Source: Clostridiaceae bacterium (GTDB taxonomy: Bacteria; Bacillota; Clostridia; Oscillospirales; Acutalibacteraceae). Taken from it: a DNA stretch of 64,000 nucleotides. The notes below the pieces were generated by a model that did not search any database, had not been told where the DNA came from, and saw nothing but the letters and a program-made list of their open reading frames with translations. Both the position numbers and the translations under genes were made by a program. The stretch spans positions 38,205 to 102,204 of the forward strand of contig JAUMVO010000003.1 of the NCBI GenBank assembly GCA_030530095.1. The letters run 5' to 3'. Below are positions 25,073 through 33,748 of the stretch, one piece after another. How positions within the stretch are numbered: the first letter of the stretch is position 1; every line of letters begins with the position of its first letter.

Positions 25073-26803
25073 ATGAACGTCAACAAAAAGCTGATAGCAA
25101 TAGCGCTTGTTCTTGTAATAGCTGTGGCTGTTATTTTACCTTCGTGTAAAAGCAACAAGTCAGTCGGCGACGAGGTTGTAGTCGTTACCGACCGTAACGG
25201 CGTGCCCATCACCGATAAAAACGGCGAAGCAATTACCGTTGTACTTGAAACGGAAATAGTTGAGGTTACGAACGCCAACGGCGAGAAGGTTCTCGACGAA
25301 AACGGCGAACCCAAGACCTCGATAATATATCATTCAAAGGACGTTGAAGTTCCCGTTATCGGCTCCGACGGCAAGCCCGTAACCGACGCCAAGGGCAACA
25401 TTATGACAACCATGATAACTGTTCCTCCGAAAACACAGGAGGTTGTCACTGCTGTTGAGGTAACCGATCCCAACGGCAATCCCGTTGTTGACGAGAGCGG
25501 AAGTGCTCTTACCTATACTATTGTTTATACCACTTCGACCGCCGATCCCGGTTCAAACAGCTCTAACTGGGGCACTACTTACGGCGGCACGCAGAACGAC
25601 TCTTTCAAGGCGATGGCTGCAACTCCCGACGGCGGTTGTGTTTCTTTGTTCCAGTCCAACTCCAAGGACGGTACAGTAAGCGGTCTTGTCTCCGATTCAA
25701 CGAGCGTTCCCTTCATAGTCATAATCAAGTATAACCAGGAAGGCAGACTTAAATGGCAGAAGGTGCTTTCCGGCAACGGCGCGCTTCAGCTTAATGCGGC
25801 TGACGTCGATGCGGACGGCAACATCTATATTGCAGGCTTTACAAAGGCTACCGATATGGGCTTCAGCAACTACGGCGACTACGACGCGGTGCTCTGCAAG
25901 CTTAATTCCTCGGGCGATATCCGCTGGGTCAAGAACTTCGGCGGCTCGTCAACCGACGGCTTCTACGGCGTAAGCGTATGTCCCGACGGCGTTGTTGCGG
26001 CGGGCCTGTGCGCGTCGGGCGACGGCAACGCGGCTTCTCTGGGGCTCGGCTCGGGCAGGTCGGCGGCGGTTATCGTCAAGTTCGACACCGAGGGCAACGT
26101 CAAGTTTGCCAAGGGCGTAGGCTCAGCGGGCGACACCTTCAATTCCGTTGATGCCGACTCTGTGGGCAACATCTACGCGGTAGGCAATTTCTCACCGCAG
26201 TCAGCTGCAATTAAGAGCTACGGCCGTTCGGACGGCGTTGCGGTTATGTTTGACGCAAACGGCAATCAGAAATGGCTTAAGCAGTACGGCGGCAGTCAGA
26301 TCGACAACTTCAATTCCGTTGTTGCCACTAACGACGGCTGCGTAATCGTCGGCAGATCGCGTTCAGCCGATTTCTCGCTTGAAAAGCTCGGCAATCAGGG
26401 CGATTACGACGCCATAATTGTTAAATACGGCCAGAACGGCAATATTATATTCGAAAACACATTCAGAGGTCCCGGCGCTGAGAATTTCAACGCTGTTACG
26501 CTTGCCGCAAACGGCACTGTCGTTATCGCGGGTCAGTCGGCTTCGGGTACGAGAGACCTCAAGACTGTCGGCAACAAGGGCGGCAGCGACGCTATTATCG
26601 TAACCTACGGCGCTACGGGTAACGTATCCTCGGTTCAGGGCTACGGCGGCGGCAGAGACGATGCGTTCACGGGCATCTGCGTACTGAAAAACGGCGAATA
26701 CGTCGCATGCGGCTCGACGCTTTCGGTTGACGGCGACCTTGTCGGCGCAAGAGCTCCCAGCGACGGAACGCATACCGTCGGCATGATTGCTAAATTCAAA
26801 TAA
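25073..26803 (+). CDS. Lipoprotein with stalk repeats and a beta-propeller-like domain
   Basis: 576 residues from the ATG at 25073 behind GGAGG. Signal anchor residues 6-22, lipobox LPSC with Cys25. Residues about 38-155 contain four loose repeats of the form D-x-NG-x-P-V-x-D-x-x-G (VTDRNGVPITDKNG, VTNANGEKVLDENG, IGSDGKPVTDAKG, VTDPNGNPVVDESG), probably an extended stalk. From about 165 on, repeated blades of about 50 residues (W-x-x-x-x-GG-x-x-D-x-F) suggest an SBBP/delta-60-type propeller. Function unknown; surface binding is a guess. Confidence 0.75.
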   Translation: MNVNKKLIAIALVLVIAVAVILPSCKSNKSVGDEVVVVTDRNGVPITDKNGEAITVVLETEIVEVTNANGEKVLDENGEPKTSIIYHSKDVEVPVIGSDGKPVTDAKGNIMTTMITVPPKTQEVVTAVEVTDPNGNPVVDESGSALTYTIVYTTSTADPGSNSSNWGTTYGGTQNDSFKAMAATPDGGCVSLFQSNSKDGTVSGLVSDSTSVPFIVIIKYNQEGRLKWQKVLSGNGALQLNAADVDADGNIYIAGFTKATDMGFSNYGDYDAVLCKLNSSGDIRWVKNFGGSSTDGFYGVSVCPDGVVAAGLCASGDGNAASLGLGSGRSAAVIVKFDTEGNVKFAKGVGSAGDTFNSVDADSVGNIYAVGNFSPQSAAIKSYGRSDGVAVMFDANGNQKWLKQYGGSQIDNFNSVVATNDGCVIVGRSRSADFSLEKLGNQGDYDAIIVKYGQNGNIIFENTFRGPGAENFNAVTLAANGTVVIAGQSASGTRDLKTVGNKGGSDAIIVTYGATGNVSSVQGYGGGRDDAFTGICVLKNGEYVACGSTLSVDGDLVGARAPSDGTHTVGMIAKFK

Positions 26804-26817
26804 AGGCAGAATTCTTA

Positions 26818-27543
26818 ATGGCTGAAGACAGATTCGAAGCGGGTTATATACCCGTAACACATAAAATACTGTGGCTCGTTCTTCGCGTTTTGATACTCGG
26901 CTGGGGAGTCTACGGACTTTTTCACGGCTCGGTAGTGGAGTTTCTGGAGGCTATATTTGCTATTGCATTCACGCATCTCTGGGACTATTTCCAGATTGCG
27001 GGTAACTTCTCGTTCATCACGCGGGTTGACTACACAACGCAGTCCATGCTAAACGTCTTTATCTTTGTCGGCGTTGTCATCGGCTCGACGCTCAACAACA
27101 GAACGGGTTTTCATCATTTCGACCTGATAACCCACTTCTTCGCGGGCTTTATTTCAAGCTGGGCGGCATACGACTTAGCGGTTATCGTGCAGGGCAGGAA
27201 AAGACGTCTTTCGCCTGCGCTGGCGGGTATGTTCTGCATTTTCGCCGCCTGCTTTATAGCGGTAGGCTGGGAGATGTATGAGTTCACCATGGACAGGGTT
27301 TACGGACTTCTGCTCCAGAATTCGAGACCTATGTCAGACGTTGGATTAACCGATACAATGGTCGATTTCATTATGTCGTCCGTAGGCGCGGTTGTCGGCA
27401 TGCTGACAGTTGCGTTTTACCGCAACGGTCTTATCGGTCCGCATAAGGAAATGTATAAGCAGAGGGCGAAGAAGCTCGAGGAAACCGAGGAGCTTAAGGA
27501 AACGCTTCTCAGGAATTATCTTGAAAATAACACGAAAAAATAG
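26818..27543 (+). CDS. YjdF/DUF2238-like integral membrane protein
   Basis: 241 residues with about six membrane segments and a charged, coiled C-terminal tail (about 210-241). The motifs FDLITHFFAGF, AVGWEMYEFTMDRVYG and DVGLTDTMVDFIM are shared with the protein at 39678-40298, so the two are distant paralogues. From memory they resemble E. coli YjdF (DUF2238). Function unknown. It starts 14 bases after the propeller lipoprotein and is probably co-transcribed. Confidence 0.7.
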   Translation: MAEDRFEAGYIPVTHKILWLVLRVLILGWGVYGLFHGSVVEFLEAIFAIAFTHLWDYFQIAGNFSFITRVDYTTQSMLNVFIFVGVVIGSTLNNRTGFHHFDLITHFFAGFISSWAAYDLAVIVQGRKRRLSPALAGMFCIFAACFIAVGWEMYEFTMDRVYGLLLQNSRPMSDVGLTDTMVDFIMSSVGAVVGMLTVAFYRNGLIGPHKEMYKQRAKKLEETEELKETLLRNYLENNTKK

Positions 27544-27556
27544 TGTGGTGGTTAAA

Positions 27557-28459
27557 ATGAAAAAGAGAATAGCGGTTGCGGCACTCTGCTTCGTTTTGAC
27601 CGCTTTGCTTTTGTGCTCATGCACAAGGACCGCGCCCGTTACCGTCAATTCGCAGAAAATTGACGCAGGCGTGTATGCGTATTTTACCGACAGAGCCAAG
27701 GCGGAAAACGCCGACAAAAGTGATGCCGAGCAGACCGAAATCGCAAAGCAGAAGCTCTGCAGATACGTTGCAATCAACACGGAATTTGCGAACAGAGGGC
27801 TTTCGCTTGACCCCGGCGAAAAAAACACCGTTGCCGAAACGGTTGACTCGTACTGGCACACCTTCGGGAATTATTTTGAGGGCGTGGGCGTAACCCGTCA
27901 GGACATTTATAAGATTGAGCTTAACAAGGCTTACGAAAAGGCGCTTATGCTCAACTATTATTCAAAGGACGGCGACAAACCCGTTTCCGACGAAACGCTT
28001 AAACAGTATTTTTCGGACAATTTTGTTGCGTTCAGAGCCGTTACGGGCTTTCTTACAACCGTTGACGACGACAATAACGCCGTTTCAATGACCGACGCTC
28101 AGAAGCAGCCGATTATCAACAGCTTCAATTCGGTTGCCGCCGATATAAACGAGCACGGCGCGTCGCTGCTTACGGCAAGCTCGGATATGCAGGACGTAAG
28201 CGTTACCGAGGATATAGTTGTTATTTCAAAGAACAATGCTTATCCCGACGGCTTTTACGATAAGATTAGAGAGATTGAAACCGGCAAGGCTGCGGCGTTC
28301 GTTATAGGCGACTATATCTTCTGTGCCGAGAGGTATGAGATACTCTCCGACGAGTACAGTCTGTTTTCAAAATACAGAACCGACTGTCTGTCGGCGCTTA
28401 AGGGCGAGGAGTTCTCGGGAGTTGTCGATAACTGGACAAAAGCGTTCAATGTTGACTGA
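27557..28459 (+). CDS. Lipoprotein of foldase-like (SurA/PrsA-type N-terminal) architecture
   Basis: 300 residues from the ATG at 27557; an in-frame ATG at 27410 would lie inside the upstream gene. The lipobox region reads LLLCSC with Cys22. The helical N-terminal part (VTVNSQKIDAGVYAYFTDRA) resembles the chaperone half of SurA/PrsA proteins, but I cannot see a clear prolyl-isomerase domain. Third gene of the 25073-28459 set, 13 bases after its neighbour. Confidence 0.65.
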   Translation: MKKRIAVAALCFVLTALLLCSCTRTAPVTVNSQKIDAGVYAYFTDRAKAENADKSDAEQTEIAKQKLCRYVAINTEFANRGLSLDPGEKNTVAETVDSYWHTFGNYFEGVGVTRQDIYKIELNKAYEKALMLNYYSKDGDKPVSDETLKQYFSDNFVAFRAVTGFLTTVDDDNNAVSMTDAQKQPIINSFNSVAADINEHGASLLTASSDMQDVSVTEDIVVISKNNAYPDGFYDKIREIETGKAAAFVIGDYIFCAERYEILSDEYSLFSKYRTDCLSALKGEEFSGVVDNWTKAFNVD

Positions 28460-28474
28460 TTTCGAAAAATACGC

Positions 28475-28503
28475 TTGACAAACCGATTTTTCGGTGATAA
28501 GAT
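28475..28503 (+). promoter_or_regulatory. Promoter of the first T-box operon
   Basis: TTGACA (28475-28480) and TAAGAT (28498-28503) with 17-bp spacing. Confidence 0.8.
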
Positions 28504-28509
28504 ATTGAA

Positions 28510-28785
28510 AACTTAAGATTAAAGGCTGTGACGAAGACGGCTGAGCCTCATGCTCATTCAGAGATTCGGTGGTTGGTGCGAACCGAATGCAGGAGCTTAT
28601 GTCCCATCCCTTCCGAGCCGGAGGTCCGAAAGGTTATGACACCCAGTAGGCGCTTCCCGTGATTGCTGCGTGAAAGCATAGGAATTGTTGGATTCCGAGA
28701 GAGGTAGCCGTAAGGCTGCAATTTGAGTGGTACCGCGGATGTGATTTTCACACTCGTCTCAAAGTTTGAGACGGGTGTTTTTTTT
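28510..28785 (+). ncRNA. T-box riboswitch, specifier probably AUC (Ile)
   Basis: The distal stem I (GGTGGTTGGTGCGAACC, 28568-28584), the T-box motif TTTGAGTGGTACCGCGG (28722-28737) and a terminator stem ACTCGTCTCAAA/TTTGAGACGGGT (28752-28776) with a run of eight T are all present. TGGT would pair with the ACCA end of uncharged tRNA. Aligning with the second leader at the shared TTCCGAGCCGG places ATC (28606-28608) opposite GTA there. Antitermination on uncharged tRNA-Ile would turn on the synthetase at 28817. Confidence 0.9.
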
Positions 28786-28816
28786 ATTTTATTTTTCAAA
28801 CAAGGAGGAACCCCAT

Positions 28817-31096
28817 ATGGAAATGACAAACGTCAGCAAGGCCAGACAGGAACTGTTAGAGGTCGCTATGCGAATACGCGAAATGCGTGAAATTTCGGGG
28901 CTCACAATTGAAGAAATGGCGCAGGAAACCGAGGTTACGGTTGACGATTACCGCCGTTACGAAGCGGGTGAAATGGATTTCCCGTTTACCTTCCTTCACA
29001 AGTGCGCGCACGTTTTTAATATTGATATTACCAACATACTTGAGGGCAAGAGCGCCCATCTTTCGTCATATACGGTAACGAGAAACGGCGAAGGTCAGCA
29101 GACCGCCAAGGAGAACGGTATTGACATAGTCAACCTTGCGCCGAAATTCCGCAAGAAGCTCGCCGAACCGCATTGGGTTAAGTACGACTACGACGAGAGC
29201 CTTCAGAACAAGCCGATTCACTGCACCACTCACTCGGGCCAGGAATTCGACTACGTTATAAAGGGACATCTTAAGGTTCAGGTCGGCAACAACACCGAAA
29301 CCCTGCACGAGGGCGACAGCATTTACTACAATTCATCCACGCCTCACGGTATGATAGCCGTTGACGGCGAGGACTGCACCTTCATAGCCGTCGTTATGTC
29401 GGGCGAGGAGGAGAAGGAAGAGATTATCAGAGATACCTTCTCGCAGCAGAGCACCAAAAAGGGCGGAGTTGTCAGCGACAAGTTCGTTTCCTGCGAAACC
29501 GACGATAAGGGTTATCTTCAGAAAATCGAATTTCACAACGAGGATAAGTTCAATTTTGCCTTCGATATAGTTGACGAGATTGCAAAGAAGGACCCCGACA
29601 AGCTGGCAATGCTCCACATTTCAAAGGACAAGACCGAGCGACGCTTTACCTTCAACGATATGAAGCGCGCGTCAAATCAGACCGCTAACTATTTCAAATC
29701 GCTGGGCATCAAGAAGGGCGACAAGGTTATGCTCGTATTGAAGCGCCATTATCAGTTCTGGTTCTCGATGCTTGCTCTTCATAAGCTCGGCGCGGTTGCG
29801 ATTCCCGCAACGAATCAGCTTCAGTCGCACGACTTTGAATACCGCTTCAAGGTCGGCGAGGTCAGCGCTATTGTCTGCACCGCCGACGGAGACGTTGCGC
29901 ATCAGGTTGAGATAGCCGAGCAGAGCGTTCCTACGCTTAAAACAAAGATTTTGGTCGGCGGCAGCCGTGAGGGCTGGCACGACTTCAACGAGGAATACTC
30001 GCTTTACAGCGCTCATTTCTATCGCTCGGAGGAAACTCCCTGCGGCAATGACCCGATGGTTATGTTCTTCACCTCGGGCACGACGGGCTATCCGAAGCTT
30101 GCAATTCACTCATACAAGTACGCTTTAGGTCATTATATCACCGCCAAGTACTGGCACGGCGTGAGCGAGGACGGACTTCACTTCACGATTTCCGAAACCG
30201 GCTGGGGCAAGGCGCTCTGGGGCAAGCTTTACGGCCAGTGGCTCAGCGAAGGCGCGGTATTTACCTACGACTTCGACCGCTTTGACGCGTCGGATATACT
30301 GCCGATGTTCGCAAAGTACAACATCACGACCTTCTGCGCACCGCCTACAATGCTGCGCATGATGATAAAGCAGGACATTTCAAAGTATGATTTCTCATCC
30401 GTACGGCATATGACAACGGCGGGCGAGGCGCTCAATCCCGAGGTTTACCGTCAGTTTGAGAAGGCGACGGGACTTCAGATTATGGAGGGCTTCGGTCAGA
30501 CCGAAACGACGCTGACCGTCGGCAACCTTATGGGCGGCACTCACAAGGTCGGTTCAATGGGCAAGCCCTCGCCGATGTACGATATGGATATCGTTGACGA
30601 AAACGGTAATTCCGTTCCCGTCGGCGAAACGGGCGAAATTGTCATAAAGACAAGTGAAAAGATACCCTGCGGTCTGTTCCTCGGTTATTACAAAGACGAG
30701 GAGTCAACCAAAAAGGTGTGGCACGACGGCTACTATCATACGGGCGATACCGCTTGGCGCGACGAGGACGGTTTCCTCTGGTACGTAGGACGTGTTGACG
30801 ACGTTATCAAGTCCTCTGGCTACAGAATCGGACCGTTTGAGATTGAGAGCGTAATCATGGAATTGCCCTACGTTCTCGAGTGCGGCGTTTCCGCCGTTCC
30901 CGACGACGTCAGAGGTCAGGTAGTCAAGGCGAGCATAGTTCTCGTCAAGGGCACCGAGGGTACTGAGGAGCTTAAGAAGGAGATTCAGAATTACGTCAAG
31001 GCTCACACCGCTCCTTACAAATACCCGAGAATAGTCGTATTCCGCGACGACCTGCCTAAGACAATTTCGGGTAAAATTCAGAGAAATAAACTGTAA
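28817..31096 (+). CDS. HTH-cupin-acyl-CoA synthetase fusion 1 (probable branched-chain acyl-CoA ligase, Ile-regulated)
   Basis: 759 residues from the ATG at 28817 behind GGAGG. Residues about 14-75 are an XRE-type helix-turn-helix (LTIEEMAQETEVTVDDYRRY). About 130-193 is a cupin (THSGQEFDYVIKG, then STPHGMIAVDGEDC). About 240-759 is an AMP-forming synthetase with MFFTSGTTGYPKLA (416-429), EGFGQTE, GYYHTGD and the catalytic lysine in the terminal KTISGKIQRNKL. It would activate a carboxylic acid with ATP and CoA. The Ile T-box and the downstream vor/ilvE genes suggest 2-methylbutyrate as substrate (inference). Confidence 0.85.
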   Translation: MEMTNVSKARQELLEVAMRIREMREISGLTIEEMAQETEVTVDDYRRYEAGEMDFPFTFLHKCAHVFNIDITNILEGKSAHLSSYTVTRNGEGQQTAKENGIDIVNLAPKFRKKLAEPHWVKYDYDESLQNKPIHCTTHSGQEFDYVIKGHLKVQVGNNTETLHEGDSIYYNSSTPHGMIAVDGEDCTFIAVVMSGEEEKEEIIRDTFSQQSTKKGGVVSDKFVSCETDDKGYLQKIEFHNEDKFNFAFDIVDEIAKKDPDKLAMLHISKDKTERRFTFNDMKRASNQTANYFKSLGIKKGDKVMLVLKRHYQFWFSMLALHKLGAVAIPATNQLQSHDFEYRFKVGEVSAIVCTADGDVAHQVEIAEQSVPTLKTKILVGGSREGWHDFNEEYSLYSAHFYRSEETPCGNDPMVMFFTSGTTGYPKLAIHSYKYALGHYITAKYWHGVSEDGLHFTISETGWGKALWGKLYGQWLSEGAVFTYDFDRFDASDILPMFAKYNITTFCAPPTMLRMMIKQDISKYDFSSVRHMTTAGEALNPEVYRQFEKATGLQIMEGFGQTETTLTVGNLMGGTHKVGSMGKPSPMYDMDIVDENGNSVPVGETGEIVIKTSEKIPCGLFLGYYKDEESTKKVWHDGYYHTGDTAWRDEDGFLWYVGRVDDVIKSSGYRIGPFEIESVIMELPYVLECGVSAVPDDVRGQVVKASIVLVKGTEGTEELKKEIQNYVKAHTAPYKYPRIVVFRDDLPKTISGKIQRNKL

Positions 31097-31125
31097 TTAT
31101 ATACATTAAAATATAAAATATACCA

Positions 31126-31154
31126 TTGACAAACAAAAAAAGTTGATTTATAAT
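31126..31154 (+). promoter_or_regulatory. Promoter of the second T-box operon
   Basis: TTGACA (31126-31131) and TATAAT (31149-31154) with 17-bp spacing. Confidence 0.9.
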
Positions 31155-31160
31155 AAGTCA

Positions 31161-31440
31161 AATCTTAAAGGCGTTGAAGAAGAGAGCCTGTACAAAGTAA
31201 GCGCACAGAGAGGCAGCGGTCGGTGAGAGCTGTCGGAACTGCTTGTCGGGTTGTAGCTTCCGAGCCGGGAGGAAGAACGGCGAAAAGCTTAGTAGAACTT
31301 CCCCGTTACTGCTGCGTTAATGCATACGGCTTGTCAGAGCCTGAGAGGCAATTTTTAATTGCAATTTGAGTGGTACCGCGGGTATTTATTTGATTAATGC
31401 TCGTCTCAAAGTAATTCAACTTTGGGACGGGTTTTTGTTT
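31161..31440 (+). ncRNA. T-box riboswitch, specifier probably GUA (Val)
   Basis: The same architecture as the first leader: T-box motif TTTGAGTGGTACCGCGG (31365-31381), then terminator stem CTCGTCTCAAAG/CTTTGGGACGGG (31400-31431) and TTTTTG. GTA at 31253-31255 sits two bases before TTCCGAGCCGG, exactly where the first leader has ATC. The other frames at this spot would give His/Cys or Ser/stop, which fit poorly. Confidence 0.9.
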
Positions 31441-31468
31441 TGTCCCGAAGGGTACTAAGGAGAAGATT

Positions 31469-33748
31469 ATGGAATTTCAGGGACTTGATTTCAAAATCAG
31501 GGAAATGGCTGCCCGTATTAGGGAGTTGCGTGAAATCAAACAGTTTTCCGCTGAGGAAATGGCTGCCAAGACAGACGTTCCGGTTGAGGAATACTTAGCC
31601 TGCGAAAACGGCGAGATGGATTTAAGCTTTGCTTTTATCTACCGCTGCGCGCTTGCCTTCGGCGTTGACGTCACCGATATTATCGAGGGCGTCAGCCCCA
31701 CGCTGTCCTCACTCGTGATAACGAGACGCGGCGAGGGCCAGAAAATCGAGCAGGCTCACGGCATGGTCTATTACAGCCTTGCTCCGAATTTCAGAAACAG
31801 AATATCCGAGCCCCTTTACGTCAACGTGGCTTATAACGCAGAAGCCGAGAGAAAGCCTATCGAGCTTACCACCCACGACGGTCAGGAAATGGACATCGTC
31901 ATTTCGGGTAAGCTTAAGCTTCAGGTCGGCTCGCATATTGAGGTTCTCGAAGCGGGCGATACGGCTTATTATGACAGCGGCACGCCTCACGGTATGATAG
32001 CCGTCGGCGGCGAGGACTGTCAGTTCTATGCAATAGTTCTCAATCCCGCAGGCGAGTCGATGTTTAAGAAAAAGACGGACTACGACATCGTCATCAAGGC
32101 GAAAGAGGATAAGAAATCAAGGGTTTATAAAAAGTATATCGACGTCGAGAAGGACGAAAACGGTACACCGACAAAGATTACCTTCAAGAATATTGACAAT
32201 TTCAATTTTGCCTTCGATATAATGGACGAAATTGCGAAGAAGGACCCCGACAAGCTTGCGATGCTTCATATTTCGAGAGACAAGACCGAACGGCGCTTTA
32301 CCTTTGAGGATATGCGCAAGATGTCCAATCAGTGCGCCAACTACTTCAAGTCGCTGGGCATCAAGAAGGGCGACAGAGTTCTGCTCACCTTAAAGCGTCA
32401 TTATCAGTTCTGGATTGCGATGCTCGGACTTATCAAGCTCGGAGCTATCGGAATTCCCGCGGTAGCGCAGCTTCAGTCGCATGACTTTGAATACCGTTTT
32501 CAGTCGTCAGGCGCTATAGCCGTTCTTTCCACCGTTGACGGCGACACGGCGCATCAGATTGAAATCGCCTGCAAGACCTGCCCCGACGTCAAGACTAAGA
32601 TTATCGTAAATGGCACTCGTGAGGGCTGGAGAACCTTTGACGAGGAGTTCCCGCTTTATTCAAACGAGTTTGAGCGTACTGCCGATTCAACCGGCGGCGA
32701 CGACCTTATGCTTATGTACTTCACGTCCGGCACCTCGGGTTATCCGAAAATTGCAACGCACAACTGCAAGTATCCGCTCGGACATTTCCACACGGCGAAG
32801 TACTGGCACTGCGTTGATCCCGACGGACTTCACCTTACAATTTCCGACACGGGCTGGGCAAAGGCCGCGTGGGGTAAGTTCTACGGTCAGTGGATGTGCG
32901 AAGCGGCGCTGTTTGTCTATGACTTTGACCGCTTTGACGCTTCGGACATACTTCCGATGTTTGCAAAGTATCATATCACTACCTTCTGCGCACCGCCGAC
33001 AATGCTTCGTATGATGATAAAGCAGGACATTTCGCAGTACGACTTTTCGTCAGTCAAGCATATGACTACGGCGGGCGAGGCGCTCAACCCCGAGGTTTAC
33101 CGTCAGTTTGAAAAGGCGACGGGACTTCAGATACTTGAGGGCTTCGGTCAGACCGAGGGCACAATGCTTATCGGCAATATGCGCGGCGCAAAGCACAGAA
33201 TCGGCTCAATGGGCAAGCCCGCGCCGATTTACAATATCGAGCTTATCGACAAGGACGGCAACCCCGTTCCGACAGGTGAAACGGGTGAGATTGTAGTCAA
33301 CGTCAAGGACGGCGCTCCCTGCGGTCTGTTCGTCGGTTATTACGGCGACGAGGAAAAGACAAAGGAAGTCTGGCACGACGGTTATTATCATACGGGCGAT
33401 GCCGCGTGGAAGGACGAGGACGGCTTCTACTGGTACGTCGGACGTGTAGACGACGTTATCAAGTCCTCGGGCTACAGAATCGGACCGTTTGAAATTGAGA
33501 GCGTTATTATGGAGCTTCCGTACGTTCTTGAATGCGGCGTTTCCGCCGCTCCCGACGAGGTCAGAGGTCAGGTTGTCAAGGCGAGTATAGTTCTCGTCAA
33601 GGGCACCGAGCCTACCGAAGAGCTCAAGAAGGAAATTCAGGAGTACGTCAAGACTCACACCGCGCCTTACAAATATCCGAGAATAGTTGTTTTCCGTGAC
33701 GAGCTTCCCAAGAGCACGTCGGGAAAGATTATGAGGAATCAGTTATAA
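31469..33748 (+). CDS. HTH-cupin-acyl-CoA synthetase fusion 2 (probable branched-chain acyl-CoA ligase, Val-regulated)
   Basis: 759 residues, paralogue of the 28817 protein over its whole length. Order: XRE-type HTH (about 10-72), cupin (about 130-190, with THDGQEMDIVISG and GTPHGMIAVGGEDC), AMP-binding synthetase with MYFTSGTSGYPKIA, EGFGQTEGTM, GYYHTGD and terminal KSTSGKIMRNQL. The C-terminal halves are almost identical; the HTH/cupin parts diverge. The Val T-box suggests isobutyrate as substrate. The stop TAA overlaps the next ATG (TAATG). AAGGAG lies before the start. Confidence 0.85.
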   Translation: MEFQGLDFKIREMAARIRELREIKQFSAEEMAAKTDVPVEEYLACENGEMDLSFAFIYRCALAFGVDVTDIIEGVSPTLSSLVITRRGEGQKIEQAHGMVYYSLAPNFRNRISEPLYVNVAYNAEAERKPIELTTHDGQEMDIVISGKLKLQVGSHIEVLEAGDTAYYDSGTPHGMIAVGGEDCQFYAIVLNPAGESMFKKKTDYDIVIKAKEDKKSRVYKKYIDVEKDENGTPTKITFKNIDNFNFAFDIMDEIAKKDPDKLAMLHISRDKTERRFTFEDMRKMSNQCANYFKSLGIKKGDRVLLTLKRHYQFWIAMLGLIKLGAIGIPAVAQLQSHDFEYRFQSSGAIAVLSTVDGDTAHQIEIACKTCPDVKTKIIVNGTREGWRTFDEEFPLYSNEFERTADSTGGDDLMLMYFTSGTSGYPKIATHNCKYPLGHFHTAKYWHCVDPDGLHLTISDTGWAKAAWGKFYGQWMCEAALFVYDFDRFDASDILPMFAKYHITTFCAPPTMLRMMIKQDISQYDFSSVKHMTTAGEALNPEVYRQFEKATGLQILEGFGQTEGTMLIGNMRGAKHRIGSMGKPAPIYNIELIDKDGNPVPTGETGEIVVNVKDGAPCGLFVGYYGDEEKTKEVWHDGYYHTGDAAWKDEDGFYWYVGRVDDVIKSSGYRIGPFEIESVIMELPYVLECGVSAAPDEVRGQVVKASIVLVKGTEPTEELKKEIQEYVKTHTAPYKYPRIVVFRDELPKSTSGKIMRNQL

